A DNA stretch of 64,000 bases from Flavobacterium cauense R2A-7 (GCF_000498475.1 NZ_AVBI01000014.1:124001-188000), one strand, 5' to 3'; positions 25,680 to 34,925 are shown, counted from the first letter of the stretch. Numbers and translations are program-made. The notes: generated by a model not told the origin, from the letters alone.

Positions 25680-26996
25680 TTAATATCTGTAATATTCCGG
25701 TTTGAATGGTCCTTGAACCTCTACTCCGATATAAGCCGCTTGTTCTGCGTTTAACGTTTCTAATTCCACGCCTAATTTCGCTAAGTGTAATGCTGCTACT
25801 TTCTCATCCAAATGTTTTGGTAACATGTACACTTCGTTTTTGTAGTTAGCAGAATTATTCCATAACTCGATTTGTGCCAACGTCTGGTTCGTGAAGGAGT
25901 TACTCATTACGAATGATGGGTGACCTGTTGCACAACCTAAGTTTACCAAACGACCTTCTGCCAAGATCAAAATGTCTTTTCCGGCGATAGTATATTTGTC
26001 CACTTGAGGTTTGATTTCGATTTTAGAAGCGCCGTGGTTCTTGTTCAACCAAGCCATGTCGATTTCGTTGTCGAAGTGACCGATGTTACACACGATGGTT
26101 TTGTCTTTCATTGCTTCGAAATGTCTTCCTACAACGATGTCTTTGTTTCCTGTAGTGGTGATTACGATATCGGCATTACCAACAACAGTGTCTAATTTTT
26201 TTACTTCAAAACCGTCCATAGCCGCTTGTAAAGCACAGATTGGGTCGATTTCTGTAACGGTTACGATAGAACCAGCACCACGGAAAGAAGCTGCAGTTCC
26301 TTTTCCAACATCTCCGTACCCGCAAACTACCACTCTTTTACCAGCCAACATTACGTCAGTAGCTCTTCTGATAGCGTCTACCGCAGATTCTTTACAACCG
26401 TATTTGTTGTCGAATTTCGATTTGGTAACCGAGTCATTCACGTTAATCGCCGGCATGAACAATGTTCCGTTTTTCATTCTTTCGTACAAACGGTGAACGC
26501 CAGTTGTAGTTTCTTCGGATAAACCTTTAATTCCAGGGATTAATTCAGGGTAACGGTCGAAAACCATGTTGGTCAAATCACCACCATCGTCCAAAATCAT
26601 GTTCAACGGTTTTCTGTCTTCACCAAAGAATAACGTTTGCTCGATACACCAGTCGAAGGACTCTTCGTCAAGGCCTTTCCAAGCGTATACCTGAATTCCC
26701 GCAGCAGCAATCGCAGCAGCAGCCTGATCCTGAGTAGAGAAAATGTTACAAGAAGACCAAGTTACTTCTGCTCCTAAAGCAATTAAAGTTTCAATTAAAA
26801 CCGCTGTTTGGATGGTCATGTGCAAGCATCCTGCAATACGCGCTCCTTTTAAAGGCTGGCTTGCGCCATATTCTGCACGAAGTGCCATTAATCCTGGCAT
26901 TTCTGCTTCTGCCAATTCAATTTCTTTTCTTCCCCAAGCAGCAAGATTGATATCTTTTACTTTGTAGGCAACAAATGGGATTGTCGTTGTACTCAT
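25680..26996 (-). CDS. ahcY: Adenosylhomocysteinase (S-adenosylhomocysteine hydrolase)
   Basis: 438 residues. It hydrolyses S-adenosylhomocysteine to adenosine and homocysteine, keeping methylation running. Clear signatures: the substrate region [41 protein letters not shown], the NAD-binding motif [21 protein letters not shown], and the C-terminal PFKPEYYRY with the NAD-contacting Lys/Tyr. Length matches the family. A TAAATTTG element (27041-27048, minus strand) is a plausible promoter. It is monocistronic. Confidence 0.97.
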   Translation of the reverse strand: MSTTTIPFVAYKVKDINLAAWGRKEIELAEAEMPGLMALRAEYGASQPLKGARIAGCLHMTIQTAVLIETLIALGAEVTWSSCNIFSTQDQAAAAIAAAGIQVYAWKGLDEESFDWCIEQTLFFGEDRKPLNMILDDGGDLTNMVFDRYPELIPGIKGLSEETTTGVHRLYERMKNGTLFMPAINVNDSVTKSKFDNKYGCKESAVDAIRRATDVMLAGKRVVVCGYGDVGKGTAASFRGAGSIVTVTEIDPICALQAAMDGFEVKKLDTVVGNADIVITTTGNKDIVVGRHFEAMKDKTIVCNIGHFDNEIDMAWLNKNHGASKIEIKPQVDKYTIAGKDILILAEGRLVNLGCATGHPSFVMSNSFTNQTLAQIELWNNSANYKNEVYMLPKHLDEKVAALHLAKLGVELETLNAEQAAYIGVEVQGPFKPEYYRY

Positions 26997-27135
26997 CTAT
27001 TCTGTATATTTGTTTTTATTTTTTCATTAAATTCGGACTGCAAATTTACGCATTTCCTTTTTATTTCCTAAAGCATTTGACTTATTTTGTGATTTGTTTA
27101 AACTTCTAATCTTTTGAAAAACAGTAAAATACTCT

Positions 27136-27789
27136 ATGCCACTTTTTAAAATCATCGATATCAATCCTTCAGCAAAGGTTTTTCTCTGGAAAATAACCGA
27201 AGATTTCAACGAACTTTTTCGAAATGTTTCGCTGAAAGACACCTCGTTAGCCCGTTTGGAAGGTATGAAATCGGAGAGCCATCAAAAAGGATTTATGGCG
27301 GTGCGTATGTTGTTTCAGGAAGCCGGTTATAGCGATTTTGATTTGTATTACGACGCCTTTGGGAAACCGCATTTAAAAGACGGAACGCACATTTCCATTT
27401 CGCATTCGTTTGATTTTTCGGCGATTGTTTTGAGTACTTGCAATATCGGAATCGACTTGGAATTGGTGAAAGACAAAGTGTTGCGCATCGCACCACGTTT
27501 TATGGATGTTTCGCATCTGGATAATTTATCGGAAGCAGAACAAATGCGCAAGGCAACGGTGGTGTGGGGAATAAAGGAAGCGATTTTTAAACTGAAAAAC
27601 GAAGTGGGCATCAGTTTTCCGGATCATATTTTCGAAAGTCCGTTTCAGTTGTCGGATAAAAAATGCAGTGCCGAACTACATTTTAATAATGTAATTCAGC
27701 ACTACGACATTATTTTTGAAGAAATCGACGCCAATGCCAACGGGGAGTTAAAACAAGTTTACACCTTGGTTTGTGCGGTCGAATCGTAA
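27136..27789 (+). CDS. 4'-phosphopantetheinyl transferase superfamily protein
   Basis: 217 residues. The Sfp-type motifs are present: NIGIDLELVKD (Mg-binding Asp/Glu, ~100-110) and WGIKEAIFKL (W-x-x-KEA-x-x-K). It transfers phosphopantetheine from CoA to carrier proteins; the particular target (fatty-acid ACP or a secondary-metabolite carrier) is not shown by the context. Its 3' end overlaps the convergent haemoglobin gene by 31 nt. Confidence 0.88.
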   Translation: MPLFKIIDINPSAKVFLWKITEDFNELFRNVSLKDTSLARLEGMKSESHQKGFMAVRMLFQEAGYSDFDLYYDAFGKPHLKDGTHISISHSFDFSAIVLSTCNIGIDLELVKDKVLRIAPRFMDVSHLDNLSEAEQMRKATVVWGIKEAIFKLKNEVGISFPDHIFESPFQLSDKKCSAELHFNNVIQHYDIIFEEIDANANGELKQVYTLVCAVES

Positions 27790-28178
27790 GGATTTTGTCT
27801 GCGGTTTTCGTAGATGGCCATCATGAAAACGGTTCCCATTTTTCGTGAGCGGAATTTTAAGGTTTCCACATTCTCGCCTTCAAACAATTCTTCCAACGTT
27901 TCAAACCATAAATTCAGCCATAAGCCAAAAATATCCGGGTTTACGGTATGGTGGAATTTCTGATCGACGGCTACGTGTACTTGAGGCGGATTCCCATAAT
28001 AGTTCCGAATGGCGAACAAATTACTTTCCCAGAAATCCGTCAGTTTTTCCAAATGTGCGTCCCAATCATGAATGGTTTCGTTGAAAAACGGGCCAATTTC
28101 TTCATTAATTCTGATTTTGTCGTAAAAGGAATGAACCAGTTTCGCTACATCATCCCTGTTCCGTAGGTCGGTCTTCAT
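27759..28178 (-). CDS. Group III truncated haemoglobin
   Basis: 139 residues with the group III pattern: short N-terminus, the B-helix LVHSFYDKIRINEEIGPFFN, WDAHLEKLTDFWESNLF, and the proximal region HVAVDQKFHHTVNPDIFGLWLNLW. Such proteins bind oxygen or nitric oxide; a role against nitrosative stress or in microaerobic redox is often proposed. It lies immediately downstream (1 nt) of a small membrane-protein gene and, beyond it, a Crp/Fnr regulator on the same strand, which suggests regulation by that protein. Confidence 0.9.
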   Translation of the reverse strand: MKTDLRNRDDVAKLVHSFYDKIRINEEIGPFFNETIHDWDAHLEKLTDFWESNLFAIRNYYGNPPQVHVAVDQKFHHTVNPDIFGLWLNLWFETLEELFEGENVETLKFRSRKMGTVFMMAIYENRRQNPYDSTAQTKV

Positions 28179-28179
28179 A

Positions 28180-28467
28180 CTAAAGAATCAGTGTGTTCAA
28201 AATAATCATCACGGCGCTTAAGACTACGCTGGTAATGATTAAATTGAAAACCAGTTTGGGTTTTTGTTGTGCTAAAATGGCACCGTTTACCAGACTGCAA
28301 GCCAATACGATAATTGCCAGTTGCACCATTTGAAAAAAGGAGGTTCCGTTTTGTAAAATGTACATGGCTGCCGCGCCGCCCAAACAGCTTTGTCCGATAA
28401 TGGATAAGGTAGCAAATCCTAAATAGCCTCTCTGAAAATCTTCAAGTGTTTTTTGATATAGTGACAT
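28180..28467 (-). CDS. Small membrane protein of unknown function
   Basis: 95 residues with three likely membrane segments (~15-38, ~45-65, ~72-95). I do not recognise a named family. It sits between a Crp/Fnr regulator and a truncated haemoglobin on the same strand, 1 nt from the latter, so the two are very likely translated from one message. Palindromes at 28470-28490 and 28517-28532 lie just upstream. Confidence 0.75.
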   Translation of the reverse strand: MSLYQKTLEDFQRGYLGFATLSIIGQSCLGGAAAMYILQNGTSFFQMVQLAIIVLACSLVNGAILAQQKPKLVFNLIITSVVLSAVMIILNTLIL

Positions 28468-28469
28468 AG

Positions 28470-28532
28470 TTTGTGATTTTATTTCACAAAGTTATGACGG
28501 AGGGAAGAGGTCGGTTTATGACTCAAATCATA
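28470..28532 (-). promoter_or_regulatory. Two palindromes upstream of the membrane-protein/haemoglobin pair, candidate Crp/Fnr operators
   Basis: TATGA-CTCAAA-TCATA (28517-28532) has the 5-6-5 geometry of Crp/Fnr-family sites. TTTGTGA-N7-TCACAAA (28470-28490) lies 2 nt before the start codon and resembles a CRP half-site pair with one extra spacer base. Both are in the 75-nt gap after the Crp/Fnr gene. Confidence 0.4.
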
Positions 28533-28542
28533 AAGCAAAAAA

Positions 28543-29139
28543 TTAACGAAAAACTTTCCGGTTGATGATTTTAATTTCGTTTTTCTTTTCCAGAGCTTTG
28601 ATGGCCCGGATGACGGTTTCAACGCGAAGTCCTGTTAAATCGGCCATTTGTTGTCGGGTCAAGTCGATGCGATGTCCTTCTTTTTCTTTTTCAATTTTGA
28701 AGAACCGAATGGAATAATCGATGAGTTTCAGTAATCGGTGCTCGGGTTCCTGTGAAGAAATTTCGGCGGCCATAACCGATTTGTAATGTAACCGTTGCGC
28801 CAGATTTTCGATAATCGCCATGGAAACCAAAGCGTTTTCGTTAATCAGTTTTAGGAATAAGGGTTTGGATAAGACAAACAATTCGCAATCCGAAACTGCT
28901 ATTGCATTGGCTGGATATAAACGGTTTAAAAATAGAGGAGGTTCCCCGAAACTTTGTTTGGGACTGAAAATGCCCTGAATGAATTCCCTTCCGTCATCAT
29001 TAAAATTACACATCTTTACTTCGCCACTAATGATCTGAAAATAATGGTTGGGCAATTCGCCTTCGCGGAAAATAATATCACCTTTGGTGTATTTTTTTCG
29101 GAGGGCTTGATGAGATTCTAATAATTCTTCGGTTATCAT
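28543..29139 (-). CDS. Crp/Fnr family transcriptional regulator
   Basis: 198 residues. An N-terminal cyclic-nucleotide-binding beta-barrel (~15-130: GDIIFREGELPNHYFQIISGEVKMCNF) is followed by a dimerisation helix and a winged HTH (~150-198: IDLTRQQMADLTGLRVETVIRAIKALEKKNEI). No FNR-type N-terminal cysteines are present, and the barrel lacks the canonical cAMP-binding RxS, so the ligand is unknown. The truncated haemoglobin downstream suggests a nitrosative-stress or low-oxygen role (inference). Confidence 0.9.
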   Translation of the reverse strand: MITEELLESHQALRKKYTKGDIIFREGELPNHYFQIISGEVKMCNFNDDGREFIQGIFSPKQSFGEPPLFLNRLYPANAIAVSDCELFVLSKPLFLKLINENALVSMAIIENLAQRLHYKSVMAAEISSQEPEHRLLKLIDYSIRFFKIEKEKEGHRIDLTRQQMADLTGLRVETVIRAIKALEKKNEIKIINRKVFR

Positions 29140-29238
29140 GAAGGATATGCTAAAGATTCTTTACAAAAATAACATTATAATTTTACGGATTTTAAAAATA
29201 AGCTACATTTACCAATTCATTAAGACAGAACAAAACAA

Positions 29239-29949
29239 ATGCTTTATAACGAGATTTTATCAGCCAAACAAAAAGGTCAAAAATTATTAGCCATTCTTCT
29301 CGATCCGGATAAAATTGGGTTGGAAGAAGTTGCTGTTTTGACAGATAAAATCAATGGCTCGCCGGCGACGCATATTTTTGTGGGCGGCAGTATAGTCGAA
29401 GCTAATATTATTGACGAACTGATTGTTCGTTTGAAACAGAAAACCGATTTACCAGTCATCTTGTTTCCCGGAAACCCTTCGCAGATTTCCAACGAAGCGG
29501 ATGCGATTTTATTTCTGACGCTGCTCTCGGGAAGAAATCCGGATTACTTGATTGAACATCAAGTGAATGCGGTGCCGATTTTGAAAAAAACAAAGCTTGA
29601 AGTAATTTCTACAGGATATATTCTGATAGAAAGCGGTACTCAAACCGCTGTGGAACGCGTGAGTAAAACGGATCCATTGGACCGGGAAAATCCCGATTAT
29701 GTGGTTCAAACGGCTCAAGCGGGTGAATTCATCGGAAATAAAATGATGTATCTCGAAGCCGGAAGTGGTGCCAAAAATGCGGTTCCTTTGGAAATGATTC
29801 GAAAAGTGTCGGAAAACATACAAATTCCGTTAATCGTTGGCGGCGGTATTCGTTCAAAAACAGCAATTGATGCTGCGTATGCTTCGGGCGCAGATTTGGT
29901 AGTAATCGGAACGGCTTTTGAAGACAATCCTGATTTTTTTAATCTGTAA
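29239..29949 (+). CDS. Geranylgeranylglyceryl phosphate synthase family protein
   Basis: 236 residues, a TIM-barrel prenyltransferase of the PcrB/GGGPS family. Diagnostic parts: LAILLDPDKIG (~16-27), HIFVGGSIVE, ILFPGNPSQIS, YLEAGSGAKNAVP, and the phosphate-binding LIVGGGIRS...GADLVVIGTAFE. The enzyme joins sn-glycerol-1-phosphate to a long isoprenyl diphosphate; flavobacterial members are reported to make the archaeal-type geranylgeranyl product, whose cellular purpose in bacteria is unclear. It is followed 5 nt later by a PnuC-like transporter gene. Confidence 0.92.
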   Translation: MLYNEILSAKQKGQKLLAILLDPDKIGLEEVAVLTDKINGSPATHIFVGGSIVEANIIDELIVRLKQKTDLPVILFPGNPSQISNEADAILFLTLLSGRNPDYLIEHQVNAVPILKKTKLEVISTGYILIESGTQTAVERVSKTDPLDRENPDYVVQTAQAGEFIGNKMMYLEAGSGAKNAVPLEMIRKVSENIQIPLIVGGGIRSKTAIDAAYASGADLVVIGTAFEDNPDFFNL

Positions 29950-29954
29950 CGGTT

Positions 29955-30572
29955 ATGATGGAGTTTTTTCTTGATGCTTATAAAGATGCTTCGGTTGCCC
30001 GAATTGTTTTGGAGTTTATAGTTTTTGTTTGCGGTATTGCCAGCGTGATTTTTGCACGTAAAGAGAATATATTGGTCTACCCGACAGGGTTGATAGCAAC
30101 CGTAATCACTACGTATTTGCTTTGGATTGCCGGTTATCTCGGGGATATGATCATCAACCTTTATTTTTCGGTGATGAGCGTTTACGGATGGTGGAACTGG
30201 GCTCGGAAAAGAAAGAATCAGAGCACATTGCCCATAACACGAACGAATTTTAAAGAAAAAATAATAGGGATTGCATTGTTTTTTATCACAATTATTGTAG
30301 TTTTCGCTATCTATAAATTCTTTAATTACGAAATAAAAAAAGAAAATTATGTAGATATTGTGGCTTCCGGAATTTTCTTTACAGGAATGTGGTATATGGC
30401 CCATAAGAAAATAGAGAACTGGACGCTTTGGATAATCGGTGATTTTATCGTAACACCCATTTACGCCTACAGAGGGTTGGGGATGTTGTCGTTACAGTAT
30501 TTAATTTTTACAGCATTAGCCGTTTTGGCTTATTTGGAATGGAGAAGGATAGTACAGCAAAAGAGCATTTAA
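29955..30572 (+). CDS. pnuC: PnuC family vitamin transporter (nicotinamide riboside or thiamine)
   Basis: 205 residues with seven or so membrane segments and the family's aromatic motif (YGWWNW at ~77-82). PnuC proteins move nicotinamide riboside, but relatives PnuT and PnuX move thiamine and riboflavin. Two genes downstream lies a TonB receptor under a TPP riboswitch, which makes thiamine a real alternative substrate; no riboswitch precedes this gene itself. Its stop overlaps the probable DUF4301 start (TAATG), showing translational coupling. Confidence 0.85.
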   Translation: MMEFFLDAYKDASVARIVLEFIVFVCGIASVIFARKENILVYPTGLIATVITTYLLWIAGYLGDMIINLYFSVMSVYGWWNWARKRKNQSTLPITRTNFKEKIIGIALFFITIIVVFAIYKFFNYEIKKENYVDIVASGIFFTGMWYMAHKKIENWTLWIIGDFIVTPIYAYRGLGMLSLQYLIFTALAVLAYLEWRRIVQQKSI

Positions 30573-32101
30573 TGAAGAAATACGGTTTTACGGAATCGGA
30601 TTTTGATTATATAGAGCATTACGGTATTACGGTGGAAAAAATCAGTCGTGAACTCGAAATGTTTGAAAAAGGCATTACCAAAATTTCTTTGGAAGAAGCC
30701 GCTAAGATAGGCAACGGGATTCTTACTTTTTCAAAAGAAGAAGTGGAGTATTTTGTGGCTTATTTTGAAACAGAAAGAAAAAAATATTCGATAGAAAAAT
30801 TTGTTCCTGCCTCAGGAGCGGCCAGCAGAATGTTTAAATTTCTGATTGAGTTCATCAATGAATTTCAATTGGGTGAGGAAACCATTAATGCCTATATCAA
30901 TCGTCAGAAGGCAAACAAACTTTCCGTTTTTTTGGTAGGGATTGAAAAATTCCCGTTTTATGAAATGGTTTTGGAAGAAATCCGATTGCAATATGCCAAT
31001 TACGATGATTTTTCCCAAGATGAAAAGTACTATTATTTCATCAATACCTTACTTTCTCTTGAAGGGTTTGATTTTGCCAATAAACCCAAAGGAGTGCTGC
31101 CTTTTCATAGAAAAGACAATACCATTACTACCCCTATCGATAAACATCTGAAAGAAGCGGTTACTTATTCTGATGTAAACGGAAAACCACAAATTCACTT
31201 TACGGTTTCGGAAGAACATTTGGAAGATTTTAAAACGATAGTAAGCAGCATCGGATCGGATGTTGTGGTGAACTATTCTTTCCAAAAGGCATCAACCGAT
31301 ACTTTGGCGGTGGATATGGATAACAAACCTTTTCGTTTGGAAGACGGGAATCTGTTTTTCCGTCCCGGCGGACACGGCGCTTTGATTGAAAATTTAAACC
31401 AGCTCGAATCGGATATTGTTTTTATCAAAAACATCGATAATGTGGCTTTCAATCATTTTGAGGAAATTGTTTTTCATAAAAAAGCATTGGGTGGCGTATT
31501 GCTGCAATTGCAGAAAGATATTTTCAGTCATCTCGAAATGCTCGAGCGTTCGTCCGATATCAATCTCGATGCCCTAATTACTTTTGTAAGCGACAAACTG
31601 AATATTGTATTGCCAAAAGATTTTTCAAAATACTCTCTTGATAATCAGAAAACCGAATTGTTTCAATTGCTAAACCGACCAATTCGTGTTTGCGGTATGG
31701 TGAAAAATGAAGGCGAGCCCGGTGGCGGACCATTTTGGGTACACGAAGACAATGGAACGGTTTCCCTTCAAATTGTAGAGTCGTCCCAAATCGATCTGAA
31801 CAATGAGAATCAGAAGAGAATATTTTCAGAATCGACCCATTTTAACCCGGTGGATTTGGTGTGCGGCCTGAAAAATTTTAAAGGCGAAAAGTTCAATTTG
31901 TCGGACTTTGTAAACCATAATGCGGGTTTCATCGTTCAGAAAACCAAAAATGGTAAAGATATTAAGGCTTACGAGCTTCCTGGACTCTGGAACGGTGCCA
32001 TGGCCAACTGGATTACTATTTTCGCGGAAGTGTCGCTGGAAACCTTTAATCCGGTGAAAACAGTGAACGATCTACTCAAACCGGCCCACCAGCACGAATA
32101 A
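30572..32101 (+). CDS. DUF4301 family protein
   Basis: 509 residues from the ATG at 30572, which overlaps the pnuC stop (TAATG); an in-frame ATG at 30539 would add 11 residues inside pnuC. The conserved DUF4301 blocks are present: FVPASGAASRMFK (a P-loop-like or nucleotidyltransferase-like signature), FRPGGHGALIENLN, and GGPFWVHEDNGTVSLQIVE. The VPASGAASRMF motif recalls sugar-nucleotidyltransferases, but the function is unknown. It is part of the GGGPS-pnuC-DUF4301-arfB operon-like run. Confidence 0.85.
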   Translation: MKKYGFTESDFDYIEHYGITVEKISRELEMFEKGITKISLEEAAKIGNGILTFSKEEVEYFVAYFETERKKYSIEKFVPASGAASRMFKFLIEFINEFQLGEETINAYINRQKANKLSVFLVGIEKFPFYEMVLEEIRLQYANYDDFSQDEKYYYFINTLLSLEGFDFANKPKGVLPFHRKDNTITTPIDKHLKEAVTYSDVNGKPQIHFTVSEEHLEDFKTIVSSIGSDVVVNYSFQKASTDTLAVDMDNKPFRLEDGNLFFRPGGHGALIENLNQLESDIVFIKNIDNVAFNHFEEIVFHKKALGGVLLQLQKDIFSHLEMLERSSDINLDALITFVSDKLNIVLPKDFSKYSLDNQKTELFQLLNRPIRVCGMVKNEGEPGGGPFWVHEDNGTVSLQIVESSQIDLNNENQKRIFSESTHFNPVDLVCGLKNFKGEKFNLSDFVNHNAGFIVQKTKNGKDIKAYELPGLWNGAMANWITIFAEVSLETFNPVKTVNDLLKPAHQHE

Positions 32102-32103
32102 TT

Positions 32104-32505
32104 GTGAATAGGGAAAAACTTTTGTCGGAATTGCAGTTTAAGGCGGTACGCAGCAGCGGAGCCGGAGGTCAGAACGTAAATAAAGTTTCCTCCAAAGTGG
32201 TATTGTCTTTCGATTTGAAGATTTCCACTGCTTTTTCTGAAGAGGAAAAGGAACTGCTTTTGGCGAAACTCGAAAACAAACTTACCAAAGAACAGGTTTT
32301 GATTTTAAGTTGTGATGAAGACCGGAGCCAGCTTCGTAACAAAGAAATTGTAATCAAACGTTTTCTGCTGATTGTTGAAGGCGCCCTGAAAGTGGAAAAA
32401 CCCCGGAAAGCGACCAAAATACCGCGTTCGGTAATTGAAAAGCGACTGAAAGAAAAGAGGAATCAGTCGGATATAAAGCAATCCCGTCAAAAGCCTAAAT
32501 TCTAA
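32104..32505 (+). CDS. arfB: Alternative ribosome-rescue factor ArfB (peptidyl-tRNA hydrolase, RF-1 domain)
   Basis: 133 residues from a GTG start 2 nt after the DUF4301 stop. The catalytic GGQ (residues 21-23, SSGAGGQNVNKVSSKVVLSFD) is present without codon-recognition domains, and the basic C-terminal tail (KRLKEKRNQSDIKQSRQKPKF) can enter the mRNA channel. It releases peptides from ribosomes stalled on truncated mRNA. Confidence 0.93.
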   Translation: MNREKLLSELQFKAVRSSGAGGQNVNKVSSKVVLSFDLKISTAFSEEEKELLLAKLENKLTKEQVLILSCDEDRSQLRNKEIVIKRFLLIVEGALKVEKPRKATKIPRSVIEKRLKEKRNQSDIKQSRQKPKF

Positions 32506-32521
32506 TTATTTGAAAATCCGT

Positions 32522-32553
32522 TTGGATAATTGGTTTTTATAGGTTTATCTTTG
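32522..32553 (+). promoter_or_regulatory. Promoter of the TPP riboswitch-TonB receptor unit
   Basis: TTG (32522-32524), 21-nt spacer, TATCTTTG (32546-32553). The predicted start (~32558) lies just before the aptamer. Confidence 0.7.
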
Positions 32554-32559
32554 CACCGT

Positions 32560-32640
32560 CTCAAAGGGGTGCTCCAAATAACGAGCTGAGATTATACCCA
32601 ATGAACCTGGGCAGGTAATGCTGCCAAGGGAAAAATGACA
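32560..32640 (+). ncRNA. TPP (thiamine pyrophosphate) riboswitch
   Basis: The THI-box core is complete: AGGGGTGCTC, GCTGAGAT-TATACCC, GAACCTGGGCAGGTAATGCTG and the closing AAGGGA. A hairpin (32635-32669: ATGACA...ACGAA / TTCGTGTCAT) follows and may form the expression platform; there is no strong T run, so control could be by a structural switch or translation. It precedes the TonB-dependent receptor by ~95 nt and should reduce its expression when thiamine is plentiful. Confidence 0.95.
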
Positions 32641-32734
32641 GTTAACGAAACATTCATCGTTCGTGTCATGGAAATATCATTTATTAATTTTTTAAAAGAA
32701 TAATTGCCCCTTTTATTTGTAATCTTTTTTACGA

Positions 32735-34897
32735 ATGAAAATTTTATTCAAAGTGCTTTTTGCAGGAGCCATACTGCAAACTTCTTTTGGTTTTTCTCAG
32801 GAAACAACCGCTCAGGATACGACTAAAGTCAAACTCTTAGACGATGTTTTGGTTTCAGCTGTTCGTGCCAATGCCAAACAACCGGTAAGTTTTACCAATG
32901 TAAGTAAAGAGGAGCTTGCTGCCCGAAATCTGGGTCAGGATATTCCGGTGTTGCTGAATTATTTACCGTCTGTAGTGACCACCACAGATGCCGGAAACGG
33001 CGTGGGGTATACAGGAATCCGTGTGCGTGGAAGTGATGCAACGCGAGTGAATATTACGATTAACGGTATTGCCTACAACGACTCAGAATCGCACGGTACC
33101 TATTGGGTAAACATGCCGGATTTTGTGTCGTCGGTGGAAAATCTTCAGTTGCAGCGCGGGGTAGGAACTTCTACCAACGGAGCCGGTGCTTTCGGAGCAA
33201 GTCTGAACATGTTAACCGATTCGTATTCCGAAAAAAGTAACGGAGAGGTTTCTAATTCCATCGGAAGTTTCAATACCCACAAACATACCGTGAAATTCAG
33301 TACCGGTTTGATGAATAACAAGTTCGAATTGGCAGGGCGTTTGTCTAAAATTAATTCGGACGGTTATGTTGACCGTGCTGCTTCCGATTTAAAATCTTAT
33401 TTTCTTCAGGGTACCTACGTGGGAAAAACCACTTTAATCAAAGCTTTGGTTTTTGGCGGTAAGGAAAAAACGTATCAGTCGTGGAACGGTATCGATTCTT
33501 ATACCTTGGAACATGATCGTACTTTTAATTCTTCGGGAATGTTTACGGATGAACTCGGGAATACCCGTTTTTACGATAATGAAACCGATAATTATCAACA
33601 AGATCATGCACAATTGCATTGGAACGAGCAAATCAATTCCAACTGGAATACGAATGTGGCAGTACATTATACCAAGGGTAAAGGATATTATGAGAATTAT
33701 AAAGAAGATGCCGATTTTTCCGATTACGGATTGCAACCAGTAGCTGGGCAATCGTCCACTGATCTGATTCGTCAGAAATGGCTCGATAACGATTTTTACG
33801 GTGCAACATTTTCAGGAAATTATAAAAATGCCTCTTTGGATGTTATCATGGGCGGCGCCTGGAACAAATACGACGGGTTGCATTTTGGTAAGGTGATTTG
33901 GGCGCGTTATGCTTCTACAAGTGAGTTGGGAGACAAATATTACAATGACCGCGGGGTTAAAACCGACTGGAACGTATTCTCCAAAGTAAATTATAAAATG
34001 ACCAATCACATCAGTTTGTATGGAGATTTGCAGTTCCGACGCGTAAACTATAAAGCCAATGCTCCGGAAACCGGTTTGGTGAATGATACGTTTAATTTCT
34101 TCAATCCTAAAGCGGGGATTACATTTACCATCAACGATAAGAACAATATTTATGTTTCTTATGCGAGAGCTAACCGCGAACCGAATAGAACCGATTATGA
34201 AAACGGCAGTCCGAAACCGGAAAGTCTGAATGATTTTGAATTGGGTTGGCGCTACAGTACACCGAAGACCAAATTGAACGTCAATATTTATGAAATGATT
34301 TACCGAAATCAACTGGTTTTAACCGGCCAGTTGGATGATGTGGGTTCACCGATAAGAGCGAACAGCGGGGACAGTTATCGATTGGGGTTAGAGGTAGATG
34401 CTACTGTAACGGTATTGGAAAAACTGATCATCCGCCCGAATGCTACGCTGAGTGTGAATAAAAACAAGGATTTTGTGTTTCAGAGAGACGGACAATTACA
34501 GCATTTAGGCGATACGAACATCGCCTATTCTCCGAGCCTTATTTTTGGGAATGCTTTTGTTTTTGCCCCGATTAAAACGCTTCAGTTGTCGTTCTTGACA
34601 AAAGTGGTTGGGAAACAGTACATGGGAAATATCGATTCGGAGATGTCGGCACTTAAAAAGTACTGGGTAAATGATTTTTCGGTAAACTGGGAGATCAAGC
34701 CGAAATCTATTTTCAAGTCCATCATTATAAACGGATTGGTAAATAATGTTCTTAATTACAAATACGTTTCCAACGGATATTTTTACACATATGATGACGA
34801 TTGGACTACTCCGGGAAGTGTGACTACGATTGAAGGAACAGGGTATTATCCGCAAGCCGGCAGAAATGTTATGCTCGGAGCGACCCTTAAATTTTAA
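32735..34897 (+). CDS. TonB-dependent receptor, predicted thiamine (or precursor) importer
   Basis: 720 residues. Signal peptide (~1-21), plug domain (~45-165: LDDVLVSAVRANAKQPVSFTNVSKEEL, GIRVRGSDATRVNITINGI, GTSTNGAGAFGASLNM) and a 22-strand beta-barrel ending ...GRNVMLGATLKF with terminal Phe. The N-terminus lacks a carboxypeptidase-like domain. The TPP riboswitch directly upstream points to thiamine or a thiamine-related substrate, as in the OMR1 type receptors predicted in Bacteroidota. It is monocistronic with a terminator downstream. Confidence 0.92.
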   Translation: MKILFKVLFAGAILQTSFGFSQETTAQDTTKVKLLDDVLVSAVRANAKQPVSFTNVSKEELAARNLGQDIPVLLNYLPSVVTTTDAGNGVGYTGIRVRGSDATRVNITINGIAYNDSESHGTYWVNMPDFVSSVENLQLQRGVGTSTNGAGAFGASLNMLTDSYSEKSNGEVSNSIGSFNTHKHTVKFSTGLMNNKFELAGRLSKINSDGYVDRAASDLKSYFLQGTYVGKTTLIKALVFGGKEKTYQSWNGIDSYTLEHDRTFNSSGMFTDELGNTRFYDNETDNYQQDHAQLHWNEQINSNWNTNVAVHYTKGKGYYENYKEDADFSDYGLQPVAGQSSTDLIRQKWLDNDFYGATFSGNYKNASLDVIMGGAWNKYDGLHFGKVIWARYASTSELGDKYYNDRGVKTDWNVFSKVNYKMTNHISLYGDLQFRRVNYKANAPETGLVNDTFNFFNPKAGITFTINDKNNIYVSYARANREPNRTDYENGSPKPESLNDFELGWRYSTPKTKLNVNIYEMIYRNQLVLTGQLDDVGSPIRANSGDSYRLGLEVDATVTVLEKLIIRPNATLSVNKNKDFVFQRDGQLQHLGDTNIAYSPSLIFGNAFVFAPIKTLQLSFLTKVVGKQYMGNIDSEMSALKKYWVNDFSVNWEIKPKSIFKSIIINGLVNNVLNYKYVSNGYFYTYDDDWTTPGSVTTIEGTGYYPQAGRNVMLGATLKF

Positions 34898-34925
34898 ATG
34901 TTTAGTTAATTAAAATAGGTTGATT

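Noticed and set aside
29715..30404. 229-codon minus-strand frame antisense to the GGGP synthase and pnuC genes
   Set aside because: Cys/Asn/Tyr-rich product without family resemblance; the plus strand is clearly coding.
33812..34312. 166-codon minus-strand frame inside the TonB receptor gene
   Set aside because: Ile/Val-rich antisense shadow of beta-barrel coding sequence.
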